A DNA stretch of 64,000 nucleotides from Streptomyces sp. DG2A-72 (GCF_030499575.1 NZ_JASTLC010000001.1:1302001-1366000); one strand, 5' to 3'. Positions 8,781 to 16,517 are shown, counted from the first letter of the stretch. A program made the numbers and translations. The notes: generated by a model not told the origin, from the sequence alone.

Positions 8781-8974
8781 CGTCGCCCCCTCGTACGGTG
8801 CGGGTGGTTCCGGATCTCCACGTCGGCGTCCGTCGCGGCTGACAGGTCGCCTCTGTCGCGTGCTTCCTGCCTCTGCTGGACCAATGCGGCGCACACGTCG
8901 CAGTTCGACGCCGGTTCCGGGGGCGCGATGGGTACGGCCAGGTGGACCGGCCCTGTCATGGTCGTCTGTTGCAT
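8777..8974 (-). CDS. Small conserved hypothetical protein (65 aa)
   Basis: Begins QQTTMTGPVHLAVPIAPP, continues NCDVCAALVQQR with a single CxxC, and ends in EIRNHPHRTRGRR. I have seen this pattern recur in Streptomyces next to DUF5753 HTH regulators, but no function is known. It sits 60 bp downstream of the XRE gene and is coupled to the DUF7848-like gene, so the two small proteins may be made in equal amounts. Confidence 0.7.
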   Translation of the reverse strand: MQQTTMTGPVHLAVPIAPPEPASNCDVCAALVQQRQEARDRGDLSAATDADVEIRNHPHRTRGRR

Positions 8975-9034
8975 GGACTACTCCCCGCCTGGATCTCGAT
9001 TCGGACCCATCGTTGGGGCTACGTGCAACTCGGC

Positions 9035-9886
9035 CTAGCCGCTTTCCCGTTGCCGCAAAAGGTCGTTCCGGATGCCCTCCAAGTGGGTTCTCATGCCGTC
9101 GCCGTGAAGCGCCCCTTCGGCGAATCCGTCGAACTTGGCGACGTACAGAGCGACATCGCGAGGGTCGGTGACGATGACTTCCGCGTGCACAGTCTCCACG
9201 GTGACCGCGCGGTCGTCCCGGATGACGAAGGCGTGGTTGGGGATGTCATGCTTCGGCCCGGCCAGGGGCACCACGCGCACATCGATGTTGGGGTGGCGCG
9301 ACAGAGAGATCAGCCGGTCCAACTGCCCGGCCATGACGAGTGGCGGCACGATCAGCCATCGCAGTACGGGCTCAGTGATCACGAACCTGAGTGTCTTGCT
9401 GATGTCGTAGAGAACCTCTTGCCGCTCCAGCCGTGCACTCACGGTCTCCCGAACCGTGGCCTCACTCAGGTCGTCGTGCCGGGACAGGATCGCCCGCATG
9501 TACTCCGGGGTCTGGAGCAAGCCGGGCACGAGAGCGGGCTGGAAGAGCCGCAGGAGGGTCATGCGGGTCTCTACGGCCTTGAGCTGCCTCTGCGCCTTAT
9601 GGAGCCCCGCACGCTGGATGAGACGCCAAGCTGTGGTCTCCGTGGCGACGGCACGGGCCGCGTCCATGTACTCAGCTTTGACGTCGTCCGAGACGCCGAT
9701 GGCTGTCAGGATGCGCTCGACGTCGTCCGCAGTGGGAGCGAGCTTGCCGGTCTCGATCTTGCTCAGCTTGCTGGCGGACATGACAGCGCTGCGGGCTACC
9801 GCCTTGGCTTCCTTGCCGGATGCCTGTCGCAGTACCCGCAGTGCTGCACCTAGCTCGGAACGGTTCACTCGGCGTGCTTGGCCCAC
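9035..9886 (-). CDS. XRE-family HTH regulator with DUF5753 domain
   Basis: A 283-residue protein. The N-terminal XRE helix-turn-helix (about residues 10-65) contains LGAALRVLRQASGKEAKAVA and MSASKLSKIETGK. The C-terminal DUF5753 domain (about 95-275) shows the family's AEYMDAARAVATET and QPALVPGLLQTPEYMRAIL segments. Family members act as antitoxin-like or sporulation-related regulators and are often paired with a small DUF397 protein; here the partner position is taken by a DUF6879 gene. Its start overlaps the 3' end of that upstream gene by 22 bp. Confidence 0.9.
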   Translation of the reverse strand: MGQARRVNRSELGAALRVLRQASGKEAKAVARSAVMSASKLSKIETGKLAPTADDVERILTAIGVSDDVKAEYMDAARAVATETTAWRLIQRAGLHKAQRQLKAVETRMTLLRLFQPALVPGLLQTPEYMRAILSRHDDLSEATVRETVSARLERQEVLYDISKTLRFVITEPVLRWLIVPPLVMAGQLDRLISLSRHPNIDVRVVPLAGPKHDIPNHAFVIRDDRAVTVETVHAEVIVTDPRDVALYVAKFDGFAEGALHGDGMRTHLEGIRNDLLRQRESG

Positions 9887-10395
9887 CAGTCTCTGAACGG
9901 CTCGGCGTGCGCGAGGGCGGTATCCCGGTGGGCGACGAACTCTGGGCCTCGGTCGTCGGGCAGGACGTCGGCTCCGAGGAACTTGCCGTCGTCGCTGTAG
10001 TGCATTGGCGAGGCCGTCGTCGAGTCGAACAGCCAGAAGTCGCCGACCCCGTCCGGTAGGGGGTTGGGCCGGTCGGTCACGTCGAGGATGTAGAACTCCT
10101 CGCCGGCCGTTGCGTTGATGACGTACCCCCAGCCCAACTCGAAGCGCAGATACGGAGTTAGAGGCCGCGTCACAACGTGCACGCGGTACATGCGGCGCCC
10201 GGCCTCGGTGTGCGTGCGCACCTCTTCGAGCCAGTCGGCGTTGTAGTCGGCGGGCTTGTCCTGGCCGTCGAGGAAGGCCCGGTACGCGTCCACGCTCCCC
10301 GAGTTGCTGTAGTCGTCCAGGGTCTCCAGCCGGAACGCCTCGCGCTGGAACGTGTCGAAGAGGCCGCCGAGTGTCCTAGGCGTCGAGCTGGTCAC
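9865..10395 (-). CDS. DUF6879 family protein
   Basis: A 176-residue soluble protein with the features of DUF6879: a LFDTFQREAFRLETLDDY-like N-terminus, VHVVTRPLTPYLRFEL in the middle, and GDFWLFDS followed by FRDWWAKH at the end. The family is common in Streptomyces beside DUF5753 regulators and is functionally uncharacterised. It overlaps the gene on each side (20-22 bp), so the whole set 10570 to 8559 is likely one operon. A toxin-like role regulated by the XRE partner is conceivable but unproven. Confidence 0.8.
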   Translation of the reverse strand: MTSSTPRTLGGLFDTFQREAFRLETLDDYSNSGSVDAYRAFLDGQDKPADYNADWLEEVRTHTEAGRRMYRVHVVTRPLTPYLRFELGWGYVINATAGEEFYILDVTDRPNPLPDGVGDFWLFDSTTASPMHYSDDGKFLGADVLPDDRGPEFVAHRDTALAHAEPFRDWWAKHAE

Positions 10396-10570
10396 CGAAC
10401 GCCTTCCGGATCAGGTCCATCGGGATCTCGACGAGGGTCTCGTGCGCCGGGATGTTCAGCCCGTGGTCGGTCGGTGTCTCGCCCTGGACCAGGAGCGTGC
10501 CCCGGTCCGTCTGGTAGATGGTCGGGCAGTCCCTCTTGTCGCACGTCGTCGCCAGCATGGTCACCTTCAC
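10376..10570 (-). CDS. Small Cys-containing conserved hypothetical protein (64 aa)
   Basis: Starts at GTG 10570, chosen for the upstream GGAAGGGGAA ribosome site and the family-like opening KVTMLATTC. The Cys motif CDKRDC is followed by PTIYQTDRGTLLVQGE and ends in EIPMDLIRKAFG. Similar small proteins commonly lead DUF6879/XRE cassettes in Streptomyces. Function unknown. The start at 10639 would add residues of non-coding character, so it was rejected. Confidence 0.7.
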   Translation of the reverse strand: MKVTMLATTCDKRDCPTIYQTDRGTLLVQGETPTDHGLNIPAHETLVEIPMDLIRKAFGDQLDA

Positions 10571-10745
10571 AAGCGTTCCCCTTCCCGTGGCAGTCGTCTG
10601 TCTCGACTGATCGTTCCGGCGCAGGTGCCAGTGGGGCAAGGGGTCCGAGTTTCCGGAACGGGAAAGCGGACAGTCCCCTCGACGCCTCTGCGGCGCCCCC
10701 GCAATCTGGTCGCACCTATACGGCCAATGCGGCTAACGTCCTGTC

Positions 10746-11681
10746 ATGAACGATTCGCTCTCCATCGAGAGCTTCTTCCGGGGCGCCAAGAAGGCCGCCC
10801 ACAAGGCCATGGACGACCATGGCCGCGCGGAGTATGACGAGTTCGCGCTGCACGCCGGAGTCGCCGTCGAGCGGCTCGCCAAGGCGGCGCTCACCTCGAA
10901 GAACCCGGTCTACATCGCCGAGCCCCGCAACGCCGACACGATGCTGTACCTCGGCGGACACCTCCAGATGGACCAGGACAAGGTCCGCACCGTCGGGGCC
11001 AAGGACGCCATCACCCTTCTCCGGAAGATCGGCGTTCTCGCGCCGAAGGACGACCAGCTCGAACTGCTGATCGCGATGCGGAACGGGGCGGCCCACGCCT
11101 CCACCGACAGCACCTTGGCCAAGGGAATGATCTCTCCGCTCGCGCGGACGATCGAGACGCTGCTCAACGATCTGGGCAAGACGCTGGACGCCTTCTGGGA
11201 GCGGTGGACGGATGCCGTGAAGGCCGCCGTGAACGAGCGGGAAGACCAGGTCTTCCGCGACGTCCGGCTCCGGATCACCCAGGCCCGGCACGCCTTCGAG
11301 GACCGTTTCGTGGGTCTCCCGGCGGAGGTGAAGGAGGGGGCCCTCAGGGCACCCCAGCCTCGCAATGAGGAGTGGTTCGTCCGGCCCACGGAGTACGTGA
11401 AGGACGGCATCATCGTCCTGAAGACCACCGGTGGCGAGTGCCCAGCCTGCGGCGGGCAGGGCCTCCTTACATGGGAGCCCGTCCAGCGAACGGCCACAGA
11501 CACGCACTACTCCGCGAACGGTTTCGGCTGCTACCTGTGCACCTTCGAGGCGAGTGGTCCGGAGGAGATGTCCGTCCTCCGTAAGATCAACAGCAGCACG
11601 GGCGTGGTGACTGTATCCGTCACGCACGGACCGACCCTTCCATCTGAGGCGCTGAAGGCCCTGGACGAAAGCGAAGGCTGA
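10746..11681 (+). CDS. HEPN-like protein with C-terminal zinc ribbon
   Basis: A 311-residue protein. The N-terminal helical half (about residues 20-160) contains LHAGVAVERLAKAAL and the HEPN signature RNGAAH at residues 112-117 (R-x4-H with the polar N after R). The C-terminal part has two CxxC pairs (C232/C235 and C262/C265), a zinc ribbon. HEPN proteins with an intact R-x4-H are usually metal-independent RNases in toxin-antitoxin, abortive-infection or CRISPR-linked systems. I see no adjacent nucleotidyltransferase antitoxin. It stands alone on the plus strand within the element, followed by a terminator, which fits cargo status. Start ATG 10746 lies 175 bp from the divergent operon. Confidence 0.65.
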   Translation: MNDSLSIESFFRGAKKAAHKAMDDHGRAEYDEFALHAGVAVERLAKAALTSKNPVYIAEPRNADTMLYLGGHLQMDQDKVRTVGAKDAITLLRKIGVLAPKDDQLELLIAMRNGAAHASTDSTLAKGMISPLARTIETLLNDLGKTLDAFWERWTDAVKAAVNEREDQVFRDVRLRITQARHAFEDRFVGLPAEVKEGALRAPQPRNEEWFVRPTEYVKDGIIVLKTTGGECPACGGQGLLTWEPVQRTATDTHYSANGFGCYLCTFEASGPEEMSVLRKINSSTGVVTVSVTHGPTLPSEALKALDESEG

Positions 11682-11693
11682 TTCACACCTCGA

Positions 11694-11720
11694 AGGCCCC
11701 GGCTCCCAGAGTCGGGCCCT
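11694..11720 (+). terminator. Terminator-like hairpin after the HEPN gene
   Basis: Twelve-nucleotide arms (11694-11705 and 11709-11720) around the loop CCA, with one mismatch and one G-U pair in RNA. It lies 12 bp after the HEPN stop. It suggests that the next gene is transcribed from its own promoter. Confidence 0.6.
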
Positions 11721-11782
11721 ATCGCATGGCCCAGAATCGCAGCACCCCCCGCTAAGAGGTCCCTTCGTTCAAACTCTCTTGT

Positions 11783-12331
11783 ATGGATGCAGGGTTGGCG
11801 GCAGTGCTGGGTGCGTTGGCGGGGGCGGTTGCGACGACCGGGGCGGCGGTCGCCACCGGATGGGCGGCGCGCGAGCAGGCGAAGATCGCAGCGCGAGGCG
11901 AGCACCGTCGGCAGCGACGTGACGCACGGCAGGCCGTGTACGAGGAGTTCATCGAACTAACGGAGGTTCTGACAGACAGGGTCATCAAAATTTCCGATTT
12001 GTCTGCGCCAACGTTCGACCAGATTCATGCAGCAGAAGCGGATGTTTGGGCATCTTGGGAGGGTGTGAGAGGCGTATTCACAAAGGTCAGGCTAGCTGGA
12101 CCCGATTACGTCTCTCAGGCGGCGGTCGAGGTGAGGAAGTCATGCACTTTGGTCGCAGTTAGAATGACTGCAGTCAAAAAGTGCTCCAGCCCTGACAGTC
12201 GCGACCCCGAGGAACTCGCGGGCGTAAAATGGGTTGCGCTTACTGAGTCTCTCACTCAGCTCATAGTGGAACACGGCGCCTTCATTGGGATCGCCCAGGT
12301 TGCTTTGGATGATGACGGAACCTCGAAGTAG
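11783..12331 (+). CDS. Hypothetical membrane-anchored coiled-coil protein
   Basis: A 182-residue protein. One N-terminal hydrophobic helix (about residues 4-28, rich in Ala/Gly/Val) is followed by a charged segment (REQAKIAARGEHRRQRRDARQ) and a mostly helical cytoplasmic domain. This single-pass, short-coiled-coil design is common among uncharacterised actinobacterial proteins. The second half has clearly more A/T (runs such as GTCATCAAAATTTCCGA) than neighbouring Streptomyces genes, a sign of transfer. It could be a partner or independent neighbour of the HEPN protein. I do not recognise a family function. Confidence 0.7.
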   Translation: MDAGLAAVLGALAGAVATTGAAVATGWAAREQAKIAARGEHRRQRRDARQAVYEEFIELTEVLTDRVIKISDLSAPTFDQIHAAEADVWASWEGVRGVFTKVRLAGPDYVSQAAVEVRKSCTLVAVRMTAVKKCSSPDSRDPEELAGVKWVALTESLTQLIVEHGAFIGIAQVALDDDGTSK

Positions 12332-12670
12332 TCTCGGTCGGCAGGAATTTTTGACGCGCAAAAAAACGCGGAAGAGGTCGGGTCGGGTCGGATTCAGAAT
12401 GATCTTGGTGACCCCCTCCCCCTTCTACTCACTGACACACCCTCAGCCTTAAGGGGACGCCTTTGGCCTCAAGCAAATCCAAAACTCTTTACTCTTAATT
12501 GTTTTTCAATTTGATAAATGAATTTGATTGTTGATTTAACACTGAAGAACGCACGAAGAGGCAAACGTAACGAGTGGGTGATGGGGAGCAGGGGGAGAGG
12601 GGGGCGACGGACCCTCACCCCGAGGCCCACCCTCAGACCGAGGGGTAGCGCCCTTCGCCTGCTCCCGATG
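12332..12670. other. AT-rich non-coding segment in the element
   Basis: About 340 bp between two convergent genes. The stretch 12475-12545 is strikingly AT-rich for this genome and contains a direct repeat AATTTGAT at 12508-12515 and 12521-12528 with a related TTGATTTA after it. The rest is purine-rich (GGGGAGCAGGGGGAGAG) with no ORF that I trust. It may be an unwinding region, an old deletion scar, or unremarkable intergenic DNA. Confidence 0.5.
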
Positions 12671-13225
12671 TCACACCGCCTCTGGCCAGCTCGCCCGGTC
12701 CCGGGCGATACGCCTCGCCTGTTCCGAGTGACGCACGGCCTGACCGGCTTTCACCCGGGCCTTCCTCAGCAACTGCTCCGCCTCGTCCAACTCCTCCCGT
12801 CGCTGGGTGAGTTCGCCTCGAAGCCGATCAAGGCGGGGGTGCGGTTTCGGTCGCCGCCCACTGTAAGCGGCCGCATACTGCGCCTCGGCGTCTTCATTGA
12901 CAGCGGCCCGCACGGAGAGTTCGGCATCGGCCCACGCCTTCGACTTGGCCTCGTACTCCTCTTCCGCCTCGGCCTCCACCTTCTGAGCCTCGGCGATACG
13001 GGGCGCACACTCATCGATGACCTCTTGCTCGGCCTTGATAATGGGCTCTGGCGTCCGGGGCCTCGTTCGCATCCGCCACAGAGCGCCGCCGTTCACGCAG
13101 TACCAACCCGCGACCACTTCACGGCATCCGTATTCGCTGGTCGCGCCGTTGCAGTAGCTGCAGACAGCAGGAGTGCCGGCGTTGGCAACTGCCACCGTTT
13201 TCGAGGTAGTTCGACGTGCGGCCAT
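12671..13225 (-). CDS. Hypothetical protein: N-terminal Cys cluster plus long coiled coil
   Basis: A 184-residue protein from ATG 13225. The N-terminal third has a possible zinc cluster (CSYCNGATSEYGC, then WYC). Residues about 60-180 are highly charged, Ala/Glu/Arg-rich heptad-like sequence (EAEAEEEYEAKSKAWADAEL) predicting a coiled coil. Unknown family. In a phage-derived element it could be a scaffold-like or nucleic-acid-binding accessory factor, but nothing in the sequence decides this. It lies 1 bp from the upstream gene in a minus-strand run. Confidence 0.7.
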   Translation of the reverse strand: MAARRTTSKTVAVANAGTPAVCSYCNGATSEYGCREVVAGWYCVNGGALWRMRTRPRTPEPIIKAEQEVIDECAPRIAEAQKVEAEAEEEYEAKSKAWADAELSVRAAVNEDAEAQYAAAYSGRRPKPHPRLDRLRGELTQRREELDEAEQLLRKARVKAGQAVRHSEQARRIARDRASWPEAV

Positions 13226-13226
13226 G

Positions 13227-13457
13227 TCAGTGCTCCTCGGCCTCGGCCAGGTGGATGTTGATCGCACGGGTGATCGCGTCGATCAGATGCTGCGACTCCG
13301 GGATGCCCCTGTTCAAGATCACGTTCCGGAGGAGAGCTCTCGCATTCGAGTCGGCCAACTCCGGGAGGTCGGGGCCGACTCGGAGCAGTTCGCGCAACTC
13401 CTGTTGCTTCAACTCCGTATTGCTCGGGCTGCGACGCCTGTCATCGGTGTTGCTCAT
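13227..13457 (-). CDS. Small hypothetical protein (76 aa)
   Basis: A 76-residue soluble, mostly helical protein starting at ATG 13457 (SNTDDRRRSP opening). Its start overlaps the stop of the prohead protease gene by 4 bp, and its stop lies 1 bp before the next gene, so it belongs to that operon. No recognised domain. Confidence 0.65.
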   Translation of the reverse strand: MSNTDDRRRSPSNTELKQQELRELLRVGPDLPELADSNARALLRNVILNRGIPESQHLIDAITRAINIHLAEAEEH

Positions 13458-14446
13458 GGGCTGATCTCTTTCCGTATCTGGTCTTCGAATGCCGTGGCAC
13501 CAGCTTCGTCCATCCCCGCGAGGTGAGCAGCCTCATGCCCGGTAATGAAGGCGGCCTCATCGGGACTGAGTTCGGCGTTGAGATGGATGACCGTCGGTTC
13601 CAGTGAAGGCCTGGTGAGGCCCTTTATCACGATCCCCGGCATCGAGAAGAAATCGGCGTGCTCTGGGCCGAACGCCTTGTCACCGAACCGGGTCCGGGTG
13701 CCGTAGTCCACCTCTTCGGTAAAAAAGCGGACCCGCACGGCGTCGGGATTCAAGCCCAGGCGCGGCGCATAGCGATGGACGGCTGCCCAGGCTGCGGCTT
13801 TGACCTCGATGTCGACCATGGACTCCGCGACAGTGCTGTAGCCGGAGCCGTGATCCCGCATGAAGCGATCTTTGGATTCGATCAGTTGGGCAAGGCACAT
13901 CTCCGCGTCTAGGCGTCGCTTCATGTCTTCGAGTTCGAACTGCTGGAGCTGCGCCTTCGCGCTTTCGAGAATCGCCCGCTGCGTGTTCGCACTCTTTATG
14001 GCCAGCGTCCTCGTATTATCGTTCGCGCCGCGCAGAACGGGACTGACCTCAAACAGGCGCACCTTCTTAATGAACCTGACGCGCTGGCCATTGAACGTTC
14101 CGCGTTCGCTGTCGATCACGTCAAAACCCCAACTCCAACGCGCCAAAGGTCCAAGCTGCTTGAGCGTCTCGTAAGTGTCCCGACCCCCCGTAGTGTCGAA
14201 GAGCTTCGCCGTGAACGTCGCTCGCCCGGCGTCGGCGCTAACTACGCCCTTGCCAACGGGAAGTTGGTCTTCCCAACTCTTGTGGTTAAAAGCCGACATC
14301 GGCACTTCAACGCCGTGCGGGATAGCCCCGGGCAGTACCACGTCGCCGTCGCTGTCAACCTCGTTGAAGATGCTGAAGGCCGCCACTACATCTTTGCCGG
14401 TCGATTTAAGCTCGACGTCCGCTGGCGCGTATATCTTCCGCTGCAT
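13454..14446 (-). CDS. HK97-type prohead protease fused to an HEXXH domain
   Basis: A 330-residue protein. Residues 1-150 match the HK97/S78 prohead protease fold, with candidate catalytic residues His-55 (SAFNHKSW), Ser-105 (ARWSWGFDV) and Glu-133 (LFEVSPVLRGAN). A charged helical linker follows (155-200). The C-terminal domain contains a zincin-type motif ITGHEAAHLAGMDE with H304-E305 and H308, typical of metallopeptidases. Phage prohead proteases normally sit beside portal and major capsid genes, none of which is present here. The gene follows the HTH gene after 5 bp; its AGGAGG ribosome site lies in the 3' end of that gene. The fusion architecture is unusual. Confidence 0.82.
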   Translation of the reverse strand: MQRKIYAPADVELKSTGKDVVAAFSIFNEVDSDGDVVLPGAIPHGVEVPMSAFNHKSWEDQLPVGKGVVSADAGRATFTAKLFDTTGGRDTYETLKQLGPLARWSWGFDVIDSERGTFNGQRVRFIKKVRLFEVSPVLRGANDNTRTLAIKSANTQRAILESAKAQLQQFELEDMKRRLDAEMCLAQLIESKDRFMRDHGSGYSTVAESMVDIEVKAAAWAAVHRYAPRLGLNPDAVRVRFFTEEVDYGTRTRFGDKAFGPEHADFFSMPGIVIKGLTRPSLEPTVIHLNAELSPDEAAFITGHEAAHLAGMDEAGATAFEDQIRKEISP

Positions 14447-14451
14447 GTCAG

Positions 14452-14805
14452 TTAATCCTCCTCCCTCTTCCGGATTATGCGTTCCTTGTCGAAAAACCAG
14501 CGGCCGCCAACCTGGGTACCGCCCAGTTGAACCGCCTTCCGTGTCACCGAACGCGCTGTCACCCCAAGGATTTCGGCAACATCGGCCGCACCTATCAATT
14601 GTCGACCAGTGTCCGAGACCGGACGCATTCCTGACTTCCGCTGGACGAGTTCGTCGGCGATACGCCGTAGTTCCTGCCTCTGTGTCGGGTTCAGCTCTCG
14701 CGCAAATCGCGCCGGGTCATTGGACAGGGCGATCGTCACGGCGAAATGGACGAGGTTCGCCTCCGGTGATCCCGGAGGAAAGGCAGCGACCATCACCCCG
14801 ACCAC
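14452..14805 (-). CDS. HTH DNA-binding protein, excisionase-like
   Basis: A 117-residue protein. The C-terminal half carries a MerR/Xis-type helix-turn-helix: LIGAADVAEILGVTARSVTRKAVQLGGTQVGGRWFFDKERI. This pattern (recognition helix then a GRWxF wing and a basic tail) is typical of excisionases and phage terminase-small-subunit-like HTH proteins. The N-terminal half is helical with no known motif. In an element with a serine integrase it is a candidate recombination directionality factor, though these are very diverse and the assignment is inference. It overlaps the upstream 76-residue gene by 13 bp. Confidence 0.7.
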   Translation of the reverse strand: MVGVMVAAFPPGSPEANLVHFAVTIALSNDPARFARELNPTQRQELRRIADELVQRKSGMRPVSDTGRQLIGAADVAEILGVTARSVTRKAVQLGGTQVGGRWFFDKERIIRKREED

Positions 14806-15023
14806 CGCCCGCTTTTGGTCTCAGGGCGTCCGGAACGGGCCCTGAAGCGCCAATAGCGGTCCTCTTGCACCTGAACGAAGCCGGGAAGCGACTGCGCCAC
14901 GACCAGCTGGCCGGTGGCCTCGTCGACCACCAGAGGCTTCCCGTCTTCCGACCAGCGGATGACGGGGATGGATTTGATTTCGCCGTCGATGTTGTAGACG
15001 GCGTCATAGACAGGGGAGGTCAT
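14793..15023 (-). CDS. Small hypothetical protein (76 aa)
   Basis: Starts at ATG 15023 with a good AAAGGA ribosome site about 8 bases upstream. It is beta-rich (AVYNIDGEIKSIPVIRW, GFVQVQEDRYWRFRAR) with no Cys and no known domain. It is the first gene of the HTH/protease operon, directly downstream (minus strand) of the iteron-containing gap. Confidence 0.65.
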   Translation of the reverse strand: MTSPVYDAVYNIDGEIKSIPVIRWSEDGKPLVVDEATGQLVVAQSLPGFVQVQEDRYWRFRARSGRPETKSGRWSG

Positions 15024-15112
15024 TGATCCTTTCCTTTCAGGTTAGGTGTAGGTGTTGTGATCGTTTTCAGTGCCCTGTGCGCTCCACCCCCCTTTCAGGG
15101 AGGGGTGGAAGC

Positions 15113-15210
15113 GTGCACCCTGGGTAAGCGTTCGGGCGTGCATGCCGTGCACCCAGGCATGGACCCTCTGACCTGGTCGTTCCTTGGCCGCCGTGCACAT
15201 CCGTGCACCC
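15113..15210 (-). repeat. GTGCAC iteron cluster beyond the 3' end of the helicase gene
   Basis: Five related units in under 100 bp: GTGCACCC at 15113, 15147 and 15203, GTGCATGC at 15138 and GTGCACAT at 15193. On the minus strand the consensus is GGGTGCACG. They lie in the 234-bp gap 15024-15257 just beyond the replication-type ATPase gene. Such iterons suggest an origin or operator. A hairpin (TCCACCCC at 15083-15090 with GGGGTGGA at 15102-15109) lies next to them. Confidence 0.65.
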
Positions 15211-15257
15211 CGGCGTGGACCTCGCAGAATGTAAGGAGCGTGCCGCCCCGGACCCCC

Positions 15258-16517
15258 TTACGTGCCGTTGGGGTAGTAGGTGTCTGGGCGCGAGGGTCCG
15301 TCGGTCTCGACCCGGCACAGCTGGCCGCCCTTGACGAGCCGGTCGAGTCGACGCCGGGCCTTCTCCTTTTCCGCCTTACTCGGGTTGTCCTTGTCGAAGA
15401 CCCGCTGGGCGGCGATGCGCACGCTTAGCCCGGCCGTCCCCTGCAGGCGGGCGAGTGTCACCAGGTCCACCTCGTCGACGATCCGGGAGACCCCTCGGTC
15501 GTGATCGTGTTCGACGGTGAAGGGACCCACGGTGTCCTGAACTGGCTTCAGGTGCTTGAGGCGCACCACCGGGTCTCCGGGGTCACCGCACAGGAGGATC
15601 ACCGAACCGGCGCCTCCGGTGAGGAATGCGCCGCCGTACACGTCCTCGATGCCCTCGGGCCTGCCGCCGCTGGCGCTTCGCTTCACCTGGTGGTGGTCTT
15701 CGACGACCTCGATGCCCTCAGCGATGGCGAGCTGGCGCGCACGGTTGTACCCGGCCGCGACCTCGTCCGAGGCGAGACCCACTGCCACGTCCTTGAGGGA
15801 GTCGACGAACACGGTGTCCGCTTCGGCCTCCCGGCACATCGCCACGAGGATCTCGGGCCGCTTCGCGAAGTCGTACGGTGGCGGCCCCTTGTGGACCGCC
15901 AGCCGCTCCCGGAGCACCGCCCGCTCGTCCGAGGAGAACTGCCGCGCGAGCGACCGGGCGATCTGCGAGGGACGGTCGCAGGCCAGGTACAGCACACGTT
16001 TCGCGCCCGCCTCTACCGGATAGCCGAGCACGGTATCTGTGAGCCCGAGCCTGCCGCGCAGCAGCTGACCCGACAGAGTCGTCTTCCCGACCCCATTGCC
16101 GCCGCAGATCATGCACGCCTGCCCTGCGGCCCAGAGGATGTCTGACCCCCGGCCCCAGATCGCCGGCTGAGTGTCGGGTAGGTCCAGGATGAACGCCGCC
16201 CCATCGATCGTCCGCGACGTCTGGCCGCAGGTGCCCTCCCGTGCCCGATCCGCTGCGATTAGCAGCGCCGTGTCGAAATCATCCAGGTACGCGGACTCGA
16301 TCGAGGTGCGGACCTTGGCCTGGCCCTCCTCGGTGAGCGTCGCGGCATAGTCGGCCAGGAAGCTGACGACGCGGCTGTACGCCCGGGGATCGGTGAGGGC
16401 GTCGGTCAGCCTCGGCTTGCGGAACGGTGACGGCACCGTTTTTTGTACACTGGCTGTGTTCTGGTTGTTGTCGGGGCCGCTCTTGTCGGGGGCGGCCTCA
16501 GTGCTGTTATGCGGCAT
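15258..16517 (-). CDS. AAA/RepA-like ATPase, probable element replication helicase
   Basis: A 419-residue protein from ATG 16517, which overlaps the upstream gene's 3' end by 11 bp. It is a RecA/DnaB-fold ATPase of the AAA_25/RepA type, with Walker A GGNGVGKTT at 139-147 and Walker B TVFVDS at about 235-240. A following QVKRSASGG loop and LLCGDPGDPVVRLKH strand are also visible, with a C-terminal winged-helix-like region (IAAQRVFDKDNPSKAEKEKARRR, then RLVKGGQLCRV). Plasmid RepA and phage relatives are hexameric helicases acting at an origin. The adjacent iterons support replication. It could alternatively serve in a satellite's replication takeover. Confidence 0.85.
   Translation of the reverse strand: MPHNSTEAAPDKSGPDNNQNTASVQKTVPSPFRKPRLTDALTDPRAYSRVVSFLADYAATLTEEGQAKVRTSIESAYLDDFDTALLIAADRAREGTCGQTSRTIDGAAFILDLPDTQPAIWGRGSDILWAAGQACMICGGNGVGKTTLSGQLLRGRLGLTDTVLGYPVEAGAKRVLYLACDRPSQIARSLARQFSSDERAVLRERLAVHKGPPPYDFAKRPEILVAMCREAEADTVFVDSLKDVAVGLASDEVAAGYNRARQLAIAEGIEVVEDHHQVKRSASGGRPEGIEDVYGGAFLTGGAGSVILLCGDPGDPVVRLKHLKPVQDTVGPFTVEHDHDRGVSRIVDEVDLVTLARLQGTAGLSVRIAAQRVFDKDNPSKAEKEKARRRLDRLVKGGQLCRVETDGPSRPDTYYPNGT

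Noticed and set aside
8289..9038. Plus-strand frames opposite the PadR/DUF7848 genes
   Set aside because: They are antisense shadows. The minus strand has coupled overlaps (GTGA) and family-like proteins.
12518..13261. 247-codon plus-strand frame crossing the AT-rich pocket
   Set aside because: It begins in non-coding AT-rich DNA and overlaps two minus-strand genes that have better starts and operon spacing.
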